Of a stretch of DNA of 64,000 nt, positions 41,559 through 49,833 are shown piece after piece. The translations under genes were made by a program, and so were the position numbers. This DNA is from Rhodanobacter panaciterrae (lineage in GTDB: Bacteria; Pseudomonadota; Gammaproteobacteria; Xanthomonadales; Rhodanobacteraceae). Position 1 is the first letter of the stretch, and each line of letters begins with the position of its first letter. The stretch covers positions 1 through 64,000 of the forward strand of contig NZ_BMXT01000005.1 in NCBI RefSeq assembly GCF_014651895.1, read 5' to 3'. The notes under the pieces are model-generated. The model had not been told where the DNA came from and did not search any database. It was given only the letters and a program-made list of their open reading frames with translations.

Positions 41559-42005
41559 TTACTTGTTGCCTTTGGCAACGGGCAGCTGCGCCGCATGCCA
41601 CGCCAGCACGCCACCGCCCAGGGTGTAGACCTTCTCGAAACCGGCCTTGACCAGTCGCTGTGCGGCCTTGATCGAGTTGCCGCGGCCGTCCTTGTCCATC
41701 ACCACGACGGGCATGTCCTTAGTCTTGGCCAGTTCCTTCTTTTCCGGATCGAACTGGCTCATCGCCACGTGCTTCGCGCCGGGCACGTGCATCTTCTCGA
41801 AATCGGCGATCGACGACAGATCGATCAGCAGCGGGGTTTCACGATTGATCAGCAAGGTCAGCCCGGCCGGGGTCAGTTCCTTGGTCTTGCTGAAGAGATC
41901 CATCACCAGCGTGGCGATCAGCGCCACCAGCAGGATCACGAACAGGGCCGCCAGGGCCACGTGGTTGCCGATAAATTCGGGCAGCTTGTGCAGGATGTCG
42001 TTCAT
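41559..42005 (-). CDS. Membrane-anchored rhodanese-like protein (YibN-like)
   Basis: A 148-residue protein with one N-terminal membrane segment (about 14-37) and a rhodanese domain (LLIDLSSIADFEKMHVPGAKHVAM, then MPVVVMDKDGRGNSIKAAQRLVKAGFEKVYTLGGGVLAWHAAQLP in pieces). At the active-site loop, where catalytic rhodaneses have Cys, it has MDKDGRGNS, so it is probably not a sulfurtransferase. E. coli YibN shows the same plan. The C-terminal VAKGNK is cytoplasmic. Confidence 0.86.
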   Translation of the reverse strand: MNDILHKLPEFIGNHVALAALFVILLVALIATLVMDLFSKTKELTPAGLTLLINRETPLLIDLSSIADFEKMHVPGAKHVAMSQFDPEKKELAKTKDMPVVVMDKDGRGNSIKAAQRLVKAGFEKVYTLGGGVLAWHAAQLPVAKGNK

Positions 42006-42085
42006 CGTCAGTCCACTGTGCCTCGATGGCACGCGCTCGGGTAAACCGTCGATTATACGGGTACGGCGCGCCTGCCGTGGCCGGC

Positions 42086-42499
42086 TCAGTCCTGCGTGAT
42101 ATCCGGCAGGCCGCTGGTCAGCCACCAGTGCTTGGTCTTTTCGTCGTAGTGCCAGGTCTGGTGATCGACGATGGTGCGCTCGGACTGGGTATGCAGGTTG
42201 ACGATGCTGATCTGCGCCGTCTGCTGCACGTCGAAGTCGCCGGTCGGCACCGGGCCGGCGCCAGCGTCGTACTCGCTCACACGTACCTGCTGATAGCGCG
42301 CGATATCCAGCTTGCTCATCGGGTGGGCGGCGCGTGCGGCTGGTTCGATGAACTGCGCCGCGCTCTGGAAATCGCCCCAACGCAACGTGCTGCCGTAGGC
42401 GGTGAGCGTGGTGGTCAGTGCGTCGCTGCGGGTCTTGGTGGCGCAACCCGCCAGCAACAGCACGGACGACACGGCGAGAATGCTCAGAATGCGGCGCAT
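42086..42499 (-). CDS. Lipoprotein of unknown function
   Basis: A 137-residue protein with a lipoprotein signal (MRRILSILAVSSVLLLAGC). The mature part (TLTAYGSTLRWGDFQSAAQFIEP, then YQQVRVSEYD, and WHYDEKTKHWWLTSGLP) looks like a small compact domain with a conserved Trp-rich end. It resembles lipoproteins widespread in Xanthomonadales but I cannot name a family. The ATG at 42499 gives the lipobox; the frame is open 20 codons further. Confidence 0.78.
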   Translation of the reverse strand: MRRILSILAVSSVLLLAGCATKTRSDALTTTLTAYGSTLRWGDFQSAAQFIEPAARAAHPMSKLDIARYQQVRVSEYDAGAGPVPTGDFDVQQTAQISIVNLHTQSERTIVDHQTWHYDEKTKHWWLTSGLPDITQD

Positions 42500-42570
42500 G
42501 GTGGTTTCTTCCCGGTGGATGCCCAGCCATTCTGCCTCAAGCAGGTGCCGGCGGTTCAATCGCGTCAGAT

Positions 42571-43044
42571 TTAGTCGCGTCGCTTGGCCACGAAGCGCGC
42601 GCTCAAGGTGGCGGCGGGCTTGCCGTCATCGCCCGGCACCACGCAGGCGACTTCGATGCGTGCCCGGCCGCGTGTGGTCAGCGTGTTGAAGAACGTGGCC
42701 CAACTCGCCGTTGCCGCCAGTCGCGCCTCGCTGCGGAAGTCCTGCCACAGCGGCGACAGGTAGTGCACATGGGATTCGGCCACGAACACATCGCAGTCGT
42801 GGCCGTACCGGCGCAGCGCCATCTCCACCAGCGCCCAGCCGCTCAAGGTCATCAGGCTGACCAGGCTGCCGCCGAACGCGCAACCCTTGTCGTTGACGTT
42901 TGGCGCCAGCGGCGCCAGCAGGCTGAGCATGTCGTCGTCGCTGTGGATCAGCTGCAGATCCATCGCATGGGCCAGCGGAATCTCGTCGCGGATGAACTGG
43001 ATCAGCGCCTGTGCCTGCGCGGTGGTGTCGTCGGTCGTGCTCAC
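42571..43044 (-). CDS. YiiD C-terminal-type thioesterase
   Basis: A 157-residue hotdog-fold protein resembling the C-terminal domain of E. coli YiiD (FabY). IPLAHAMDLQL, APNVNDKGCAFGGSLVSLMTLSGWAL and AESHVHYLSPL are the conserved segments. It may hydrolyse acyl-ACP or acyl-CoA; in Pseudomonas a YiiD-type domain is part of fatty-acid initiation. The start is GTG at 43044. It is divergent from hemD. Confidence 0.85.
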   Translation of the reverse strand: MSTTDDTTAQAQALIQFIRDEIPLAHAMDLQLIHSDDDMLSLLAPLAPNVNDKGCAFGGSLVSLMTLSGWALVEMALRRYGHDCDVFVAESHVHYLSPLWQDFRSEARLAATASWATFFNTLTTRGRARIEVACVVPGDDGKPAATLSARFVAKRRD

Positions 43045-43134
43045 GTTGATCGGGCGTCCATGGGGAGTGGAAGACCTCCCAGTGTAGGGCCGCCGTTACA
43101 CTGCGGCCATCGCGACAATCGGATACGCACGCGG

Positions 43135-43905
43135 ATGCAGCGACAATCTCCAGTGGACAACGAGAATCTGCGCGGCCGGATCGTGGTGATCACCCGTCCC
43201 GCCGGCACCGCCGCGGCGTTGACGCGCCGGGTGCGTGCGCTTGGCGGCATGCCGCTGCTGCTGCCGGGACTGGCCTTGCGCGGGGCGGCCGACGAGGCCG
43301 TTGCACGTGCCGGTCTGAAAGTGGCGCTGCTGGATGAATTGCTGGTGTTCACCAGCCCCGCGGCGGTGCGCCACGCGGCGGCCCTGGCGCCATTGCAGAC
43401 GACGGCGACGGTGCTGGCGGTGGGTCAGGGCACGGCGCAGGCGTTGCGTCGATATGGCATCGCTGCGCTGTTGTCACCGCAACGGCAGGACAGCGAGGGC
43501 CTGCTGGAGCATCCCGCCTTGCAGGATCTGCACGGTCGCCGCGTTGCGCTGATCGGCGCGGCCGGTGGTCGCGGTGTGTTGCGCGAGCAGCTCGCCGCGC
43601 GCGGTGCCCGACTGCGCGAGCTGCATGCGTATCGGCGGGTACCGCCGCGCCTCGATCGTCGTCACGTCGACGCCTTGCTGCAGTTGCCGGCGTCGGCGCG
43701 GGTGCTGCTGTCCAGCGCGGAAGCATTGCAGAATCTGCAGCAGCTGTTGCCGCCGCCGGCATGGGCGCGGCTGTGTGCAGCGACCGCGGTGGTCAGCAGT
43801 GAGCGACTGGCCGCTGCCGCGCGCGCCGCCGGTTTCAGCCGCATTGTGCTGGCCGCTTCGGCACTGTCGGCCGACCTGCTGGATGCAGCCCGGCGCGCGG
43901 GCTGA
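43135..43905 (+). CDS. hemD: Uroporphyrinogen-III synthase
   Basis: A 256-residue enzyme that closes hydroxymethylbilane to uroporphyrinogen III with inversion of ring D. GRIVVITRPAG at the N-terminus, LLVFTSPAAVRHA, VLAVGQGTAQAL and ALIGAAGGRGVLREQL, and the ending VLLSSAEALQNLQQLL, are conserved, although the family is highly divergent. Its place before hemX and hemY supports the call. hemC is not in the window. Confidence 0.92.
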   Translation: MQRQSPVDNENLRGRIVVITRPAGTAAALTRRVRALGGMPLLLPGLALRGAADEAVARAGLKVALLDELLVFTSPAAVRHAAALAPLQTTATVLAVGQGTAQALRRYGIAALLSPQRQDSEGLLEHPALQDLHGRRVALIGAAGGRGVLREQLAARGARLRELHAYRRVPPRLDRRHVDALLQLPASARVLLSSAEALQNLQQLLPPPAWARLCAATAVVSSERLAAAARAAGFSRIVLAASALSADLLDAARRAG

Positions 43906-43947
43906 GCCTTCACGCCATCGTGCTACGAACGCGGGCGTATGGGCTGC

Positions 43948-43962
43948 TAGCATGTGCGCATG
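43948..43962 (+). promoter_or_regulatory. Putative leaderless -10 of hemX
   Basis: TAGCAT (43948-43953), GTGCGC, then the hemX ATG at 43960. There is no ribosome site. The -10 matches the consensus at only four of six positions, so it is the weakest of the leaderless candidates in the window. It lies after the hemD stop. Confidence 0.25.
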
Positions 43963-45126
43963 AGCAACGTAGACAAGCCGAACGAGCCCGCTGCGCCCGA
44001 GGGCGCCCGTCCCGACCCCATCCTGGTCGATCCGTTGCCAGCACGCCCGGGACGACCCACGGCCCCGCGGCCCGCGCCGGCATCGCGCGGTGGCGGCAGT
44101 CTGGCGCTGGCGGTGTTGCTGGCCCTGATCGCAGTGGGTGCATCCGGCTACATCGGTTGGCGCCAATGGCAACAAGAGCAGGGCCATGCCACCGACAGCC
44201 AGGACGTGGCCAGCCTGCAGCAGCGTGTGGCGACGCTGGAAACCACGCTGGCGGGTGTCAACGGCGAACGCGGTAGCCTCAATCAGCGCCTCAACGACGC
44301 GGCGGCGGTGAACCGTTCGTTGCGTGAGGAACTGCTCGGTCAGGCCGAACGCACGCGCAATCTCGAAGACGCGGTGGCGAAGCTGGCCGAGAAGAGCCTG
44401 TCCGGCCACGATGCGATGCTGCTGGATGAAACCGAATCGCTGCTGCGCATGGCCGGCGAACGCTACACGCTGTTCCATGACGCGCAGGGCGCGGCGGCCG
44501 CGTACGCGCTGGCCGACCAGACTCTGGCCGCGGTCAACGATGGTGCGTTCAGCGGGCTGCGTCAGAGCATCGGCGCCGAACGCGAGGCACTGGCGAAGAG
44601 TCAGCCGGCCACCCAGGCCAGCGCATTGCAGCAGCTGACCGAGCTGCGCGGCACCCTCGACAGCCTGCCGCTGAAGCCACTCAATCCGTCGACCACGACG
44701 CAGACGCCGGATGCGTGGTCGCGCATCGGTCGTGCGCTGGCCAGCGTGGTCAGCGTGCAACGCGACAACGGCGCGCCGATGGCGGTGGCCGACGCGCGTT
44801 TCGCGCGCGAACTGGCCGCGCTCGATCTGGCCCAGGCGCAGGCCGCGTTGCTGGCCTACGACAGCAAGGACTATGCGGCCGCGCTACAGCGCGTGGACAG
44901 CAGCCTGTCGACCCAGTTCGACGACACCGCGCCGGCCGTGCAGCAGGCGCACAAGACGCTCGCTGAACTGGCCACGCAGCTGCCGACCAGCGCACCGGTG
45001 AAGCTCGGTGCCGCACTGACCGAGCTGCGCAATCTGCGCACGGTGCATGCGCTCAGCCCGGCCGCTGCCAACGCCGCGCCGGCTACTGCCAGCAGTGTTG
45101 TGCGGGCGGGCGGAGCCCGGCCATGA
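43960..45126 (+). CDS. hemX: HemX-like membrane protein of haem biosynthesis operon
   Basis: A 388-residue protein annotated in this family as uroporphyrinogen-III C-methyltransferase-like, but without a SAM-binding motif. A Pro/Ala-rich cytoplasmic N-terminus (about 1-40) precedes one membrane segment (about 46-68, LALAVLLALIAVGASGYIGW), a coiled coil (about 78-145), and a helical periplasmic domain (VAKLAEKSLSGHDAMLLDETESLLRMAGERY region). Function is uncertain, probably scaffolding. It overlaps hemY by ATGA. Confidence 0.9.
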   Translation: MSNVDKPNEPAAPEGARPDPILVDPLPARPGRPTAPRPAPASRGGGSLALAVLLALIAVGASGYIGWRQWQQEQGHATDSQDVASLQQRVATLETTLAGVNGERGSLNQRLNDAAAVNRSLREELLGQAERTRNLEDAVAKLAEKSLSGHDAMLLDETESLLRMAGERYTLFHDAQGAAAAYALADQTLAAVNDGAFSGLRQSIGAEREALAKSQPATQASALQQLTELRGTLDSLPLKPLNPSTTTQTPDAWSRIGRALASVVSVQRDNGAPMAVADARFARELAALDLAQAQAALLAYDSKDYAAALQRVDSSLSTQFDDTAPAVQQAHKTLAELATQLPTSAPVKLGAALTELRNLRTVHALSPAAANAAPATASSVVRAGGARP

Positions 45127-46379
45127 GGGTGTGGCGCTGGATCCTGCTGCTGGTGATCGTCGCCACGCTGGTCGCGTTTGGCTGGCACTGGGTGGCTGAA
45201 GATCCGGGTTATGTGCTGTTGCGTATGCGCGGATGGCGGGTCGAAACCACGCTGGTCGCGGCGGTTCTGATTTTGCTGCTGGCGTGGGCGTTGCTTACCG
45301 CCGCGTGGCGCCTGCTACGCTGGCCGTTCGGCGCATTCTCGCGTCGGCATCGGCGGCTCAGTCAGCAGCGCATGGGCGATGGCCTGATCGCGTTGATCGA
45401 AGGTCGCCACGGCGATGCCGAGCGCGACCTCAATCGTGCTTCACGTCTCGAGAGCTTGCGCGGACCGGCCCTGCTGGCTGCCGCTGAAGCGGCCTCGCGC
45501 CGCGGCGAACACGGGCGTGCGCTGGAAGCATTGAACCAGGCATCGCAGTCCGCGCCGCAGGCCGCCCGCGTGTTGCGTGCGCGTGTGCTGCGTCGCGATG
45601 GCAAGCCTGCCGAGGCGTTGGCCTTGCTGATTCCCGAATCCGACAAGGGCACGTTGACGCCGGGTGGCTGGCGCGAGCTGGCGCTGTCGGCCTTGGCGCA
45701 CGGCGATATCCGGCGTGCCCGCGAAGCGCTCGATCCGCTGCAGAAGAGCGGCGCGCTTGGCAGTCGTGCCTACGCTTTACTGGAAGCACGGGTGCTCACC
45801 GCGACGATCCATGCCGCGCCGGATGGTGCTGCACTGAACACGCTGTGGTCGCAACTGCCGAAGGCGCAGCGCCGGGTGCCCGCGGTGATCGACGCGTATG
45901 CGCGCCGCGCGGCTGGCTTCGGCCTGATTCTGCCGGCGATGGATGAAGTGGAGTCCGCGTTGCGCCGCGAATGGTCGCCGCTGCTGATCGAAACCTACGG
46001 CACGCTCGGCGGTAACGATATCGAGGCGCGCCTGCGTCGCGCCGAAGGCTGGTACGACAGCCATCCGAATGACGCCGTACTCCTGCTCACGCTCGGTCGC
46101 ATGTGCGTGCGACTGAAGTTGTGGGGCAAGGCGCAGCAGCATCTCCAGCGTTCACTCGCGCTGGTGCCCAGCGCGGGTGCGTGGGAAGCGCTCGGCGACA
46201 GCTTCGCCGGCCAGGGCAATGCGGAGCAGGCGCAACGCTGTTATCGCAATGCACTGGCGTTGATCCGTGGCGATGCGGTTGATCAGCTCCCGCCGGAACA
46301 GCGAGCCGGTCATCTCGATACACGTCCGGTCGCGATCGAAGAGCGCAACGAGCATGGGGTGCCGCGCTTGCGTGAGTAG
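45123..46379 (+). CDS. hemY: HemY-like TPR membrane protein
   Basis: A 418-residue protein with two N-terminal membrane segments (about 5-25 and 40-62), then helical TPR-type repeats (ARLESLRGPALLAAAEAASRRGEHGRALEAL in pieces, then RVLRARVLRRDGKPAEAL, and LGRMCVRLKLWGKAQQHL). The YVLLRMRGWRVETTL motif between the segments is typical. Despite its name, it is not the protoporphyrinogen oxidase of Bacillus. It is co-operonic with hemX and hemD. Confidence 0.92.
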   Translation: MRVWRWILLLVIVATLVAFGWHWVAEDPGYVLLRMRGWRVETTLVAAVLILLLAWALLTAAWRLLRWPFGAFSRRHRRLSQQRMGDGLIALIEGRHGDAERDLNRASRLESLRGPALLAAAEAASRRGEHGRALEALNQASQSAPQAARVLRARVLRRDGKPAEALALLIPESDKGTLTPGGWRELALSALAHGDIRRAREALDPLQKSGALGSRAYALLEARVLTATIHAAPDGAALNTLWSQLPKAQRRVPAVIDAYARRAAGFGLILPAMDEVESALRREWSPLLIETYGTLGGNDIEARLRRAEGWYDSHPNDAVLLLTLGRMCVRLKLWGKAQQHLQRSLALVPSAGAWEALGDSFAGQGNAEQAQRCYRNALALIRGDAVDQLPPEQRAGHLDTRPVAIEERNEHGVPRLRE

Positions 46380-46404
46380 CGCGCATGCAGCGGGTGCGCT
46401 GGCT

Positions 46405-46758
46405 TCAATGCACCGACATCGCCCAGGTGATATAGGCCGCACTTACCGCGGTCAGCGTCAAGGCGACCAGGAAGATGATGTCGGCGGTGCGTTCGAGTCG
46501 ATAGTTCCTGGTCACGTTGCGCGTGCGCAAGGCCCAGTACGACAGCAGGGAAGAGATCAGGTAAAGCATCGCGTTCACGGCCAGCAGATCGTCAGCGAAC
46601 AGGTCGGATTTATGCTGTGAAATCACCACGCGAATGATGCCGACTACCGTCAGGCAGACACCCACCATCGCAGCTGATGCGGTGAAGATGTGCACGCAGA
46701 TGTTTTCATCGAGCCGGGTTTGTTCAGGCGCGTCCTGCGTGGTGGCCGGTGGGTTCAT
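46405..46758 (-). CDS. Hypothetical three-segment membrane protein
   Basis: 117 residues with three hydrophobic segments (about 24-45, 60-77 and 93-113) and a charged N-terminus (QTRLDENICVHIF). No named family is recognised. It converges on hemY (25-base gap). The ATG at 46758 is used; a longer frame upstream crosses DNA without coding character. Confidence 0.72.
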   Translation of the reverse strand: MNPPATTQDAPEQTRLDENICVHIFTASAAMVGVCLTVVGIIRVVISQHKSDLFADDLLAVNAMLYLISSLLSYWALRTRNVTRNYRLERTADIIFLVALTLTAVSAAYITWAMSVH

Positions 46759-46948
46759 GATGGTTCTTCGCTGGCGACAAGTGACTAGCGATTGAACGCG
46801 CCGGCTATGCAAGAGTTTCGTCGGGATGTTGCAAGCATTCATGTGGCCGTCGCGAAGATCAGGATCTTGCGGTCGGTCATGATGATTGAGTTCGGTCAGT
46901 TCCGGGCTGGCACAGCCAATGCGCTGATTGATCTCGTCGCGACCGAGA

Positions 46949-46980
46949 TCCACTCCACGCAGTTTCATGCGTGGAGTGGA
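46949..46980 (-). terminator. 13-bp hairpin downstream of uvrD
   Basis: TCCACTCCACGCA, a six-base loop, then the perfect complement, 28 bases after the uvrD stop. No U-tract follows in the leftward direction (TCTCGG), so it is not a classic intrinsic terminator. It may be a 3' processing or stabilising stem. The remaining ~190 bases to 46758 hold no gene I can support. Confidence 0.45.
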
Positions 46981-47007
46981 GCCAAACGGACGAATACGTA
47001 CGCCGGC

Positions 47008-49212
47008 TTACAGCGGTGTCAGGTTCGCGTATGCCGCTACCAGCCACTTGCTGCCGGCGCCTTCGAAATTCACTTGCAACCGCGTGTGTGCACCGCTGCC
47101 TTCGGCGCTGAGCACCACGCCTTCGCCAAAGCTGGGATGGCTGACCCGCTGGCCGAGTTTCACTGGCAGGGTTTCTTCCAGCGATGACGAGGTCTCGCGT
47201 GGGCGTCCGGCGTACATCGGTCGGGTGACCTGCACGCGCGGGCGTACTTCGTCGATCAGTTCCGCCGGGATTTCACCAAGGAAGCGCGATGGGCGCGCCA
47301 GCATTTCAGTGCCGTGCATGCGGCGCGACTCGGCGTGGGTGACGATGAGTTTTTCGCGGGCGCGGGTGATGCCGACGTAGGCGAGCCGGCGCTCCTCTTC
47401 CAGCCGGCCTTCGTCGTCGACCGAACGCTGGCTGGGGAACAGGCCCTCTTCCATGCCGACCAGGAACACCACCGGAAACTCCAGTCCCTTGGCCGAGTGG
47501 AGGGTCATCAACTGCACGCAGTCGTCCCAGGCCTCGCCCTGGTTCTCGCCGGCTTCCAGGGTGGCGTGCGACAGGAACGCGGACAGCTCGCTGAGGCCGG
47601 CGTCGATATCCTCGGCGGTGCGTTCGAAGCGGCTGGCGACGTTGACCAGCTCGTCCAGGTTTTCCACCCGCGACTCGGCGTTGCCACGCGAGTCCTTCTC
47701 GTAGAAGTCGCGCAGGCCGGTGTGGGTGATCGCGTGGTCGATCTGTTCGGCGAGGGTCAAGCCGCCCTTTTCGTCTTCGGCCGTGAGTGGCTGGAATGCG
47801 CGTGCCATCTCGTCGATCAGCACGAAGAACGCCTTCACCGCGTTCTTCGCGCGGCCGGCGAGTTCACTGCCGCCGCTCAACTCGACCAGCGCCGATTCCC
47901 ACATCGAGGTGTTGTCGCTGCGCGCGCGCCGGCGCAGTGCATCGAGCGTACGGTCGCCGATGCCGCGCGGCGGCGTGTTCACCGCGCGCTCGAACGCCGC
48001 GTCGTCGTGACGGTTCGCGGTGAGGCGCAGATAGGCCAGCGCATCCTTGACCTCGGCGCGCTCGAAGAAGCGCTGGCCGCCGTAGACGCGATACTTGATG
48101 TTGCGCTGGGTCAGCTGTTCCTCGAAGTTGCGCGATTGCGCGTTCGAGCGGTACAGGATCGCGCAGTCTTTCGCCGCACCATGTTCGGCGATGTATTCGC
48201 GGATACGCTCGATCACGAAGCGCGCTTCGTCCTGCTCGTTGTACGCGGCGTACAGCGCGATGCGTTCGCCGTCCTCGCCCGCCGTCCACAGTTGCTTGCC
48301 GAGACGGCTGCCGTTGCGCTGGATCACGCTGTTGGCGGCCTTCAGGATGGTCGAGGTGGAGCGGTAGTTCTGTTCCAGCTTGATCGTGCGCGCGCCGGGA
48401 AAATCGCGCAGGAACTGCGCCATGTTCTCGACCTTGGCGCCGCGCCAGCCGTAGATCGACTGGTCGTCGTCGCCGACAGCGAAAACCTTGCCGGCGCTGC
48501 CGGCGAGCACGCGAATCCAGGCGTACTGCAGCGTGTTGGTGTCCTGGAATTCGTCGATCAGCAGATGCCGCCAACGCTGCTGGTAGTGCTCGAGCACGGC
48601 CGGGTTCTTCAACCACAACTCGTGCGCGCGCAGCAGCAGTTCGCCGAAATCGACAAGGCCGGCCCGACGACATGCGTCTTCGTAGGCCTTGTAGATGTTG
48701 ACGAACGTGTGCGTGACCGGATGGTCGCGATGCTCGATGCCGTCCGGCCGCTTGCCCTCGTCCTTCCAGTTGTTGATCTGCCAGCAAGCCTGGCGCGGTG
48801 GATACTTCGCATCGTCCAGGCCCAGCCCGGCGACCACGCGCTTGACCAGCCGCAGCTGATCGTCGGAGTCGAGGATCTGGAAGGTTTCCGGCAGGCCGGC
48901 TTCGCGCCAGTGTCGCCGCAACAGGCGATGCGCGATGCCGTGGAAGGTGCCGACGGTGAGCCCTTGGGTACCGCCGGGAATCAGCGCCTCCAGCCGCGCG
49001 CGCATTTCGCCGGCCGCCTTGTTGGTGAAGGTGACGGCGAGGATCGCCCACGGTGGCACGCGTTCGGCCTGGGTCAGCCAGCCGATGCGGTGGGTGAGTA
49101 CGCGGGTCTTGCCGGAGCCGGCGCCGGCCAGCACCAGGTAGTGGCCGGGCGGGGCGCAGACAGCTTCACGCTGTGCTTCGTTGAGCGGGTCGATCAGGTA
49201 CGAGACATCCAT
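47008..49212 (-). CDS. uvrD: DNA helicase II (UvrD)
   Basis: A 734-residue superfamily 1A 3'-5' helicase for nucleotide excision and mismatch repair. The Walker A motif is AGAGSGKTR near residue 30; other motifs are TFTNKAAGEMR, the Walker B-type LLIDEFQDTN, GDDDQSIYGWRGA, LEQNYRSTSTIL, MTLHSAKGLEFPVVF and VGITRAREKL. The C-terminal Tudor-like tail (GEGVVLSAEGSGAHTRLQVNFEGAGSKWLVAAYANL in pieces) binds RNA polymerase in relatives. The start MDVSYLIDPLN matches E. coli; a TACAAT box ends seven bases before it. Confidence 0.96.
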   Translation of the reverse strand: MDVSYLIDPLNEAQREAVCAPPGHYLVLAGAGSGKTRVLTHRIGWLTQAERVPPWAILAVTFTNKAAGEMRARLEALIPGGTQGLTVGTFHGIAHRLLRRHWREAGLPETFQILDSDDQLRLVKRVVAGLGLDDAKYPPRQACWQINNWKDEGKRPDGIEHRDHPVTHTFVNIYKAYEDACRRAGLVDFGELLLRAHELWLKNPAVLEHYQQRWRHLLIDEFQDTNTLQYAWIRVLAGSAGKVFAVGDDDQSIYGWRGAKVENMAQFLRDFPGARTIKLEQNYRSTSTILKAANSVIQRNGSRLGKQLWTAGEDGERIALYAAYNEQDEARFVIERIREYIAEHGAAKDCAILYRSNAQSRNFEEQLTQRNIKYRVYGGQRFFERAEVKDALAYLRLTANRHDDAAFERAVNTPPRGIGDRTLDALRRRARSDNTSMWESALVELSGGSELAGRAKNAVKAFFVLIDEMARAFQPLTAEDEKGGLTLAEQIDHAITHTGLRDFYEKDSRGNAESRVENLDELVNVASRFERTAEDIDAGLSELSAFLSHATLEAGENQGEAWDDCVQLMTLHSAKGLEFPVVFLVGMEEGLFPSQRSVDDEGRLEEERRLAYVGITRAREKLIVTHAESRRMHGTEMLARPSRFLGEIPAELIDEVRPRVQVTRPMYAGRPRETSSSLEETLPVKLGQRVSHPSFGEGVVLSAEGSGAHTRLQVNFEGAGSKWLVAAYANLTPL

Positions 49213-49225
49213 CGCACCCATTGTA
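49210..49225 (-). promoter_or_regulatory. Putative leaderless -10 of uvrD
   Basis: Read leftward: TACAAT (49225-49220), seven bases, then the uvrD ATG at 49212. The same hexamer and the same spacing occur at dnaG. No Shine-Dalgarno sequence is present. No recognisable -35 was found; the upstream terminator ends just before it. Confidence 0.45.
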
Positions 49226-49237
49226 GTGGCCACAACG

Positions 49238-49260
49238 AAAAACCGCCGCGGCTGCGGCGG
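49238..49260 (-). terminator. Intrinsic terminator of the DUF3185 gene
   Basis: CCGCCGC, a four-base loop, GCGGCGG (49243-49260 on the plus strand), followed leftward by five T. It begins 13 bases after the stop of the small membrane protein gene and isolates it from uvrD. Confidence 0.8.
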
Positions 49261-49272
49261 TTTCCGGAAGCT

Positions 49273-49491
49273 TCAACCCTTCTTCATGAAGCCACCGACC
49301 GCCAGCAGGCCGCCGACCACGATGCCGGCGATGCCGATCCACTGGGGGACGCCCTTGTCGTGAGTGGCGGTGATCTTGGCCGTGCCGACCTGCAGCAGCG
49401 TCTCGGTGTCCTGATAACTGGCGTGCCCGGAGACGACCCAGATGCCGGCTACCAGCAAGATGATGCCGACGATGATCAGTCCTGCGCGCAT
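49273..49491 (-). CDS. DUF3185 family small membrane protein
   Basis: A 72-residue protein with two membrane segments (about 3-21 and 51-68) around a short polar loop (GHASYQDTETLLQVG). This matches the DUF3185 plan of small inner-membrane proteins of unknown function. The ATG at 49491 has GGGGAAAC-type purines upstream; the longer frame to 49584 lacks similarity. A strong terminator follows. Confidence 0.82.
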   Translation of the reverse strand: MRAGLIIVGIILLVAGIWVVSGHASYQDTETLLQVGTAKITATHDKGVPQWIGIAGIVVGGLLAVGGFMKKG

Positions 49492-49582
49492 GGAGGTTTC
49501 CCCTTGATGGATGTGGCCCGAGTATGCCGGCTGCCGGCGTGCACAAAAAGTACAGGCCGGGGGTACCGGCCAGATTGCAGGC

Positions 49583-49621
49583 AAAAAAAGGCCCCGAAGG
49601 TTAGGGGGAACCTTCGGGGCC
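49583..49621 (-). terminator. Terminator of the sX13-like RNA
   Basis: A perfect 13-bp stem (arms 49590-49602 and 49609-49621, six-base loop) with seven U at the 3' end. It is the strongest intrinsic terminator in the window, and would also stop any transcript reading out of polA. Confidence 0.9.
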
Positions 49622-49722
49622 GGGCGGACGCGAGGGACCCAGGGGAGAGGTTCGCGTCTGTGGCGGCTCAGGGAGGTGAGCCAGCCATGGATGCCGTTGC
49701 GTGCATCCGTACTGTTAGTGCG
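49583..49722 (-). ncRNA. sX13: sX13-like small RNA downstream of polA
   Basis: About 140 bases, read leftward, with four hairpins in series: GGATGC/GCATCC (49708-49689), GGCTCA/TGAGCC with loop CCTCCC (49682-49665), GACGCGA/TCGCGTC with a loop containing CCTCTCCCC (49658-49627), and a 13-bp terminator stem GGCCCCGAAGGTT (49621-49590) followed by seven T. C-rich loops on a row of stems and the place after polA match sX13, the Hfq-independent regulator known from Xanthomonas, whose C-rich loops pair with G-rich ribosome sites. The 5' end is approximate; the upstream ~110 bases are AT-rich. No open frame explains the region. Confidence 0.72.
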
Positions 49723-49833
49723 TGATTTGTCGAGAAAGTTGCAGGATTTTTGAAGAAATTTAAAAACGATTCATTCTCATGAAAAATTAACCGCCAAGTC
49801 GTTGTTGTGGCAGAGGGTATGCACCGGAACGGC

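Noticed and set aside
46759..47007. Degenerate gene between uvrD and the small membrane protein gene
   Set aside because: The leftward frame is open here but shows no family text; only the hairpin is supported.
47314..49725. A long rightward open frame of about 800 codons
   Set aside because: It is antisense to uvrD, lacks domain features and a ribosome site, and its composition is what high-GC codon bias on the other strand produces.
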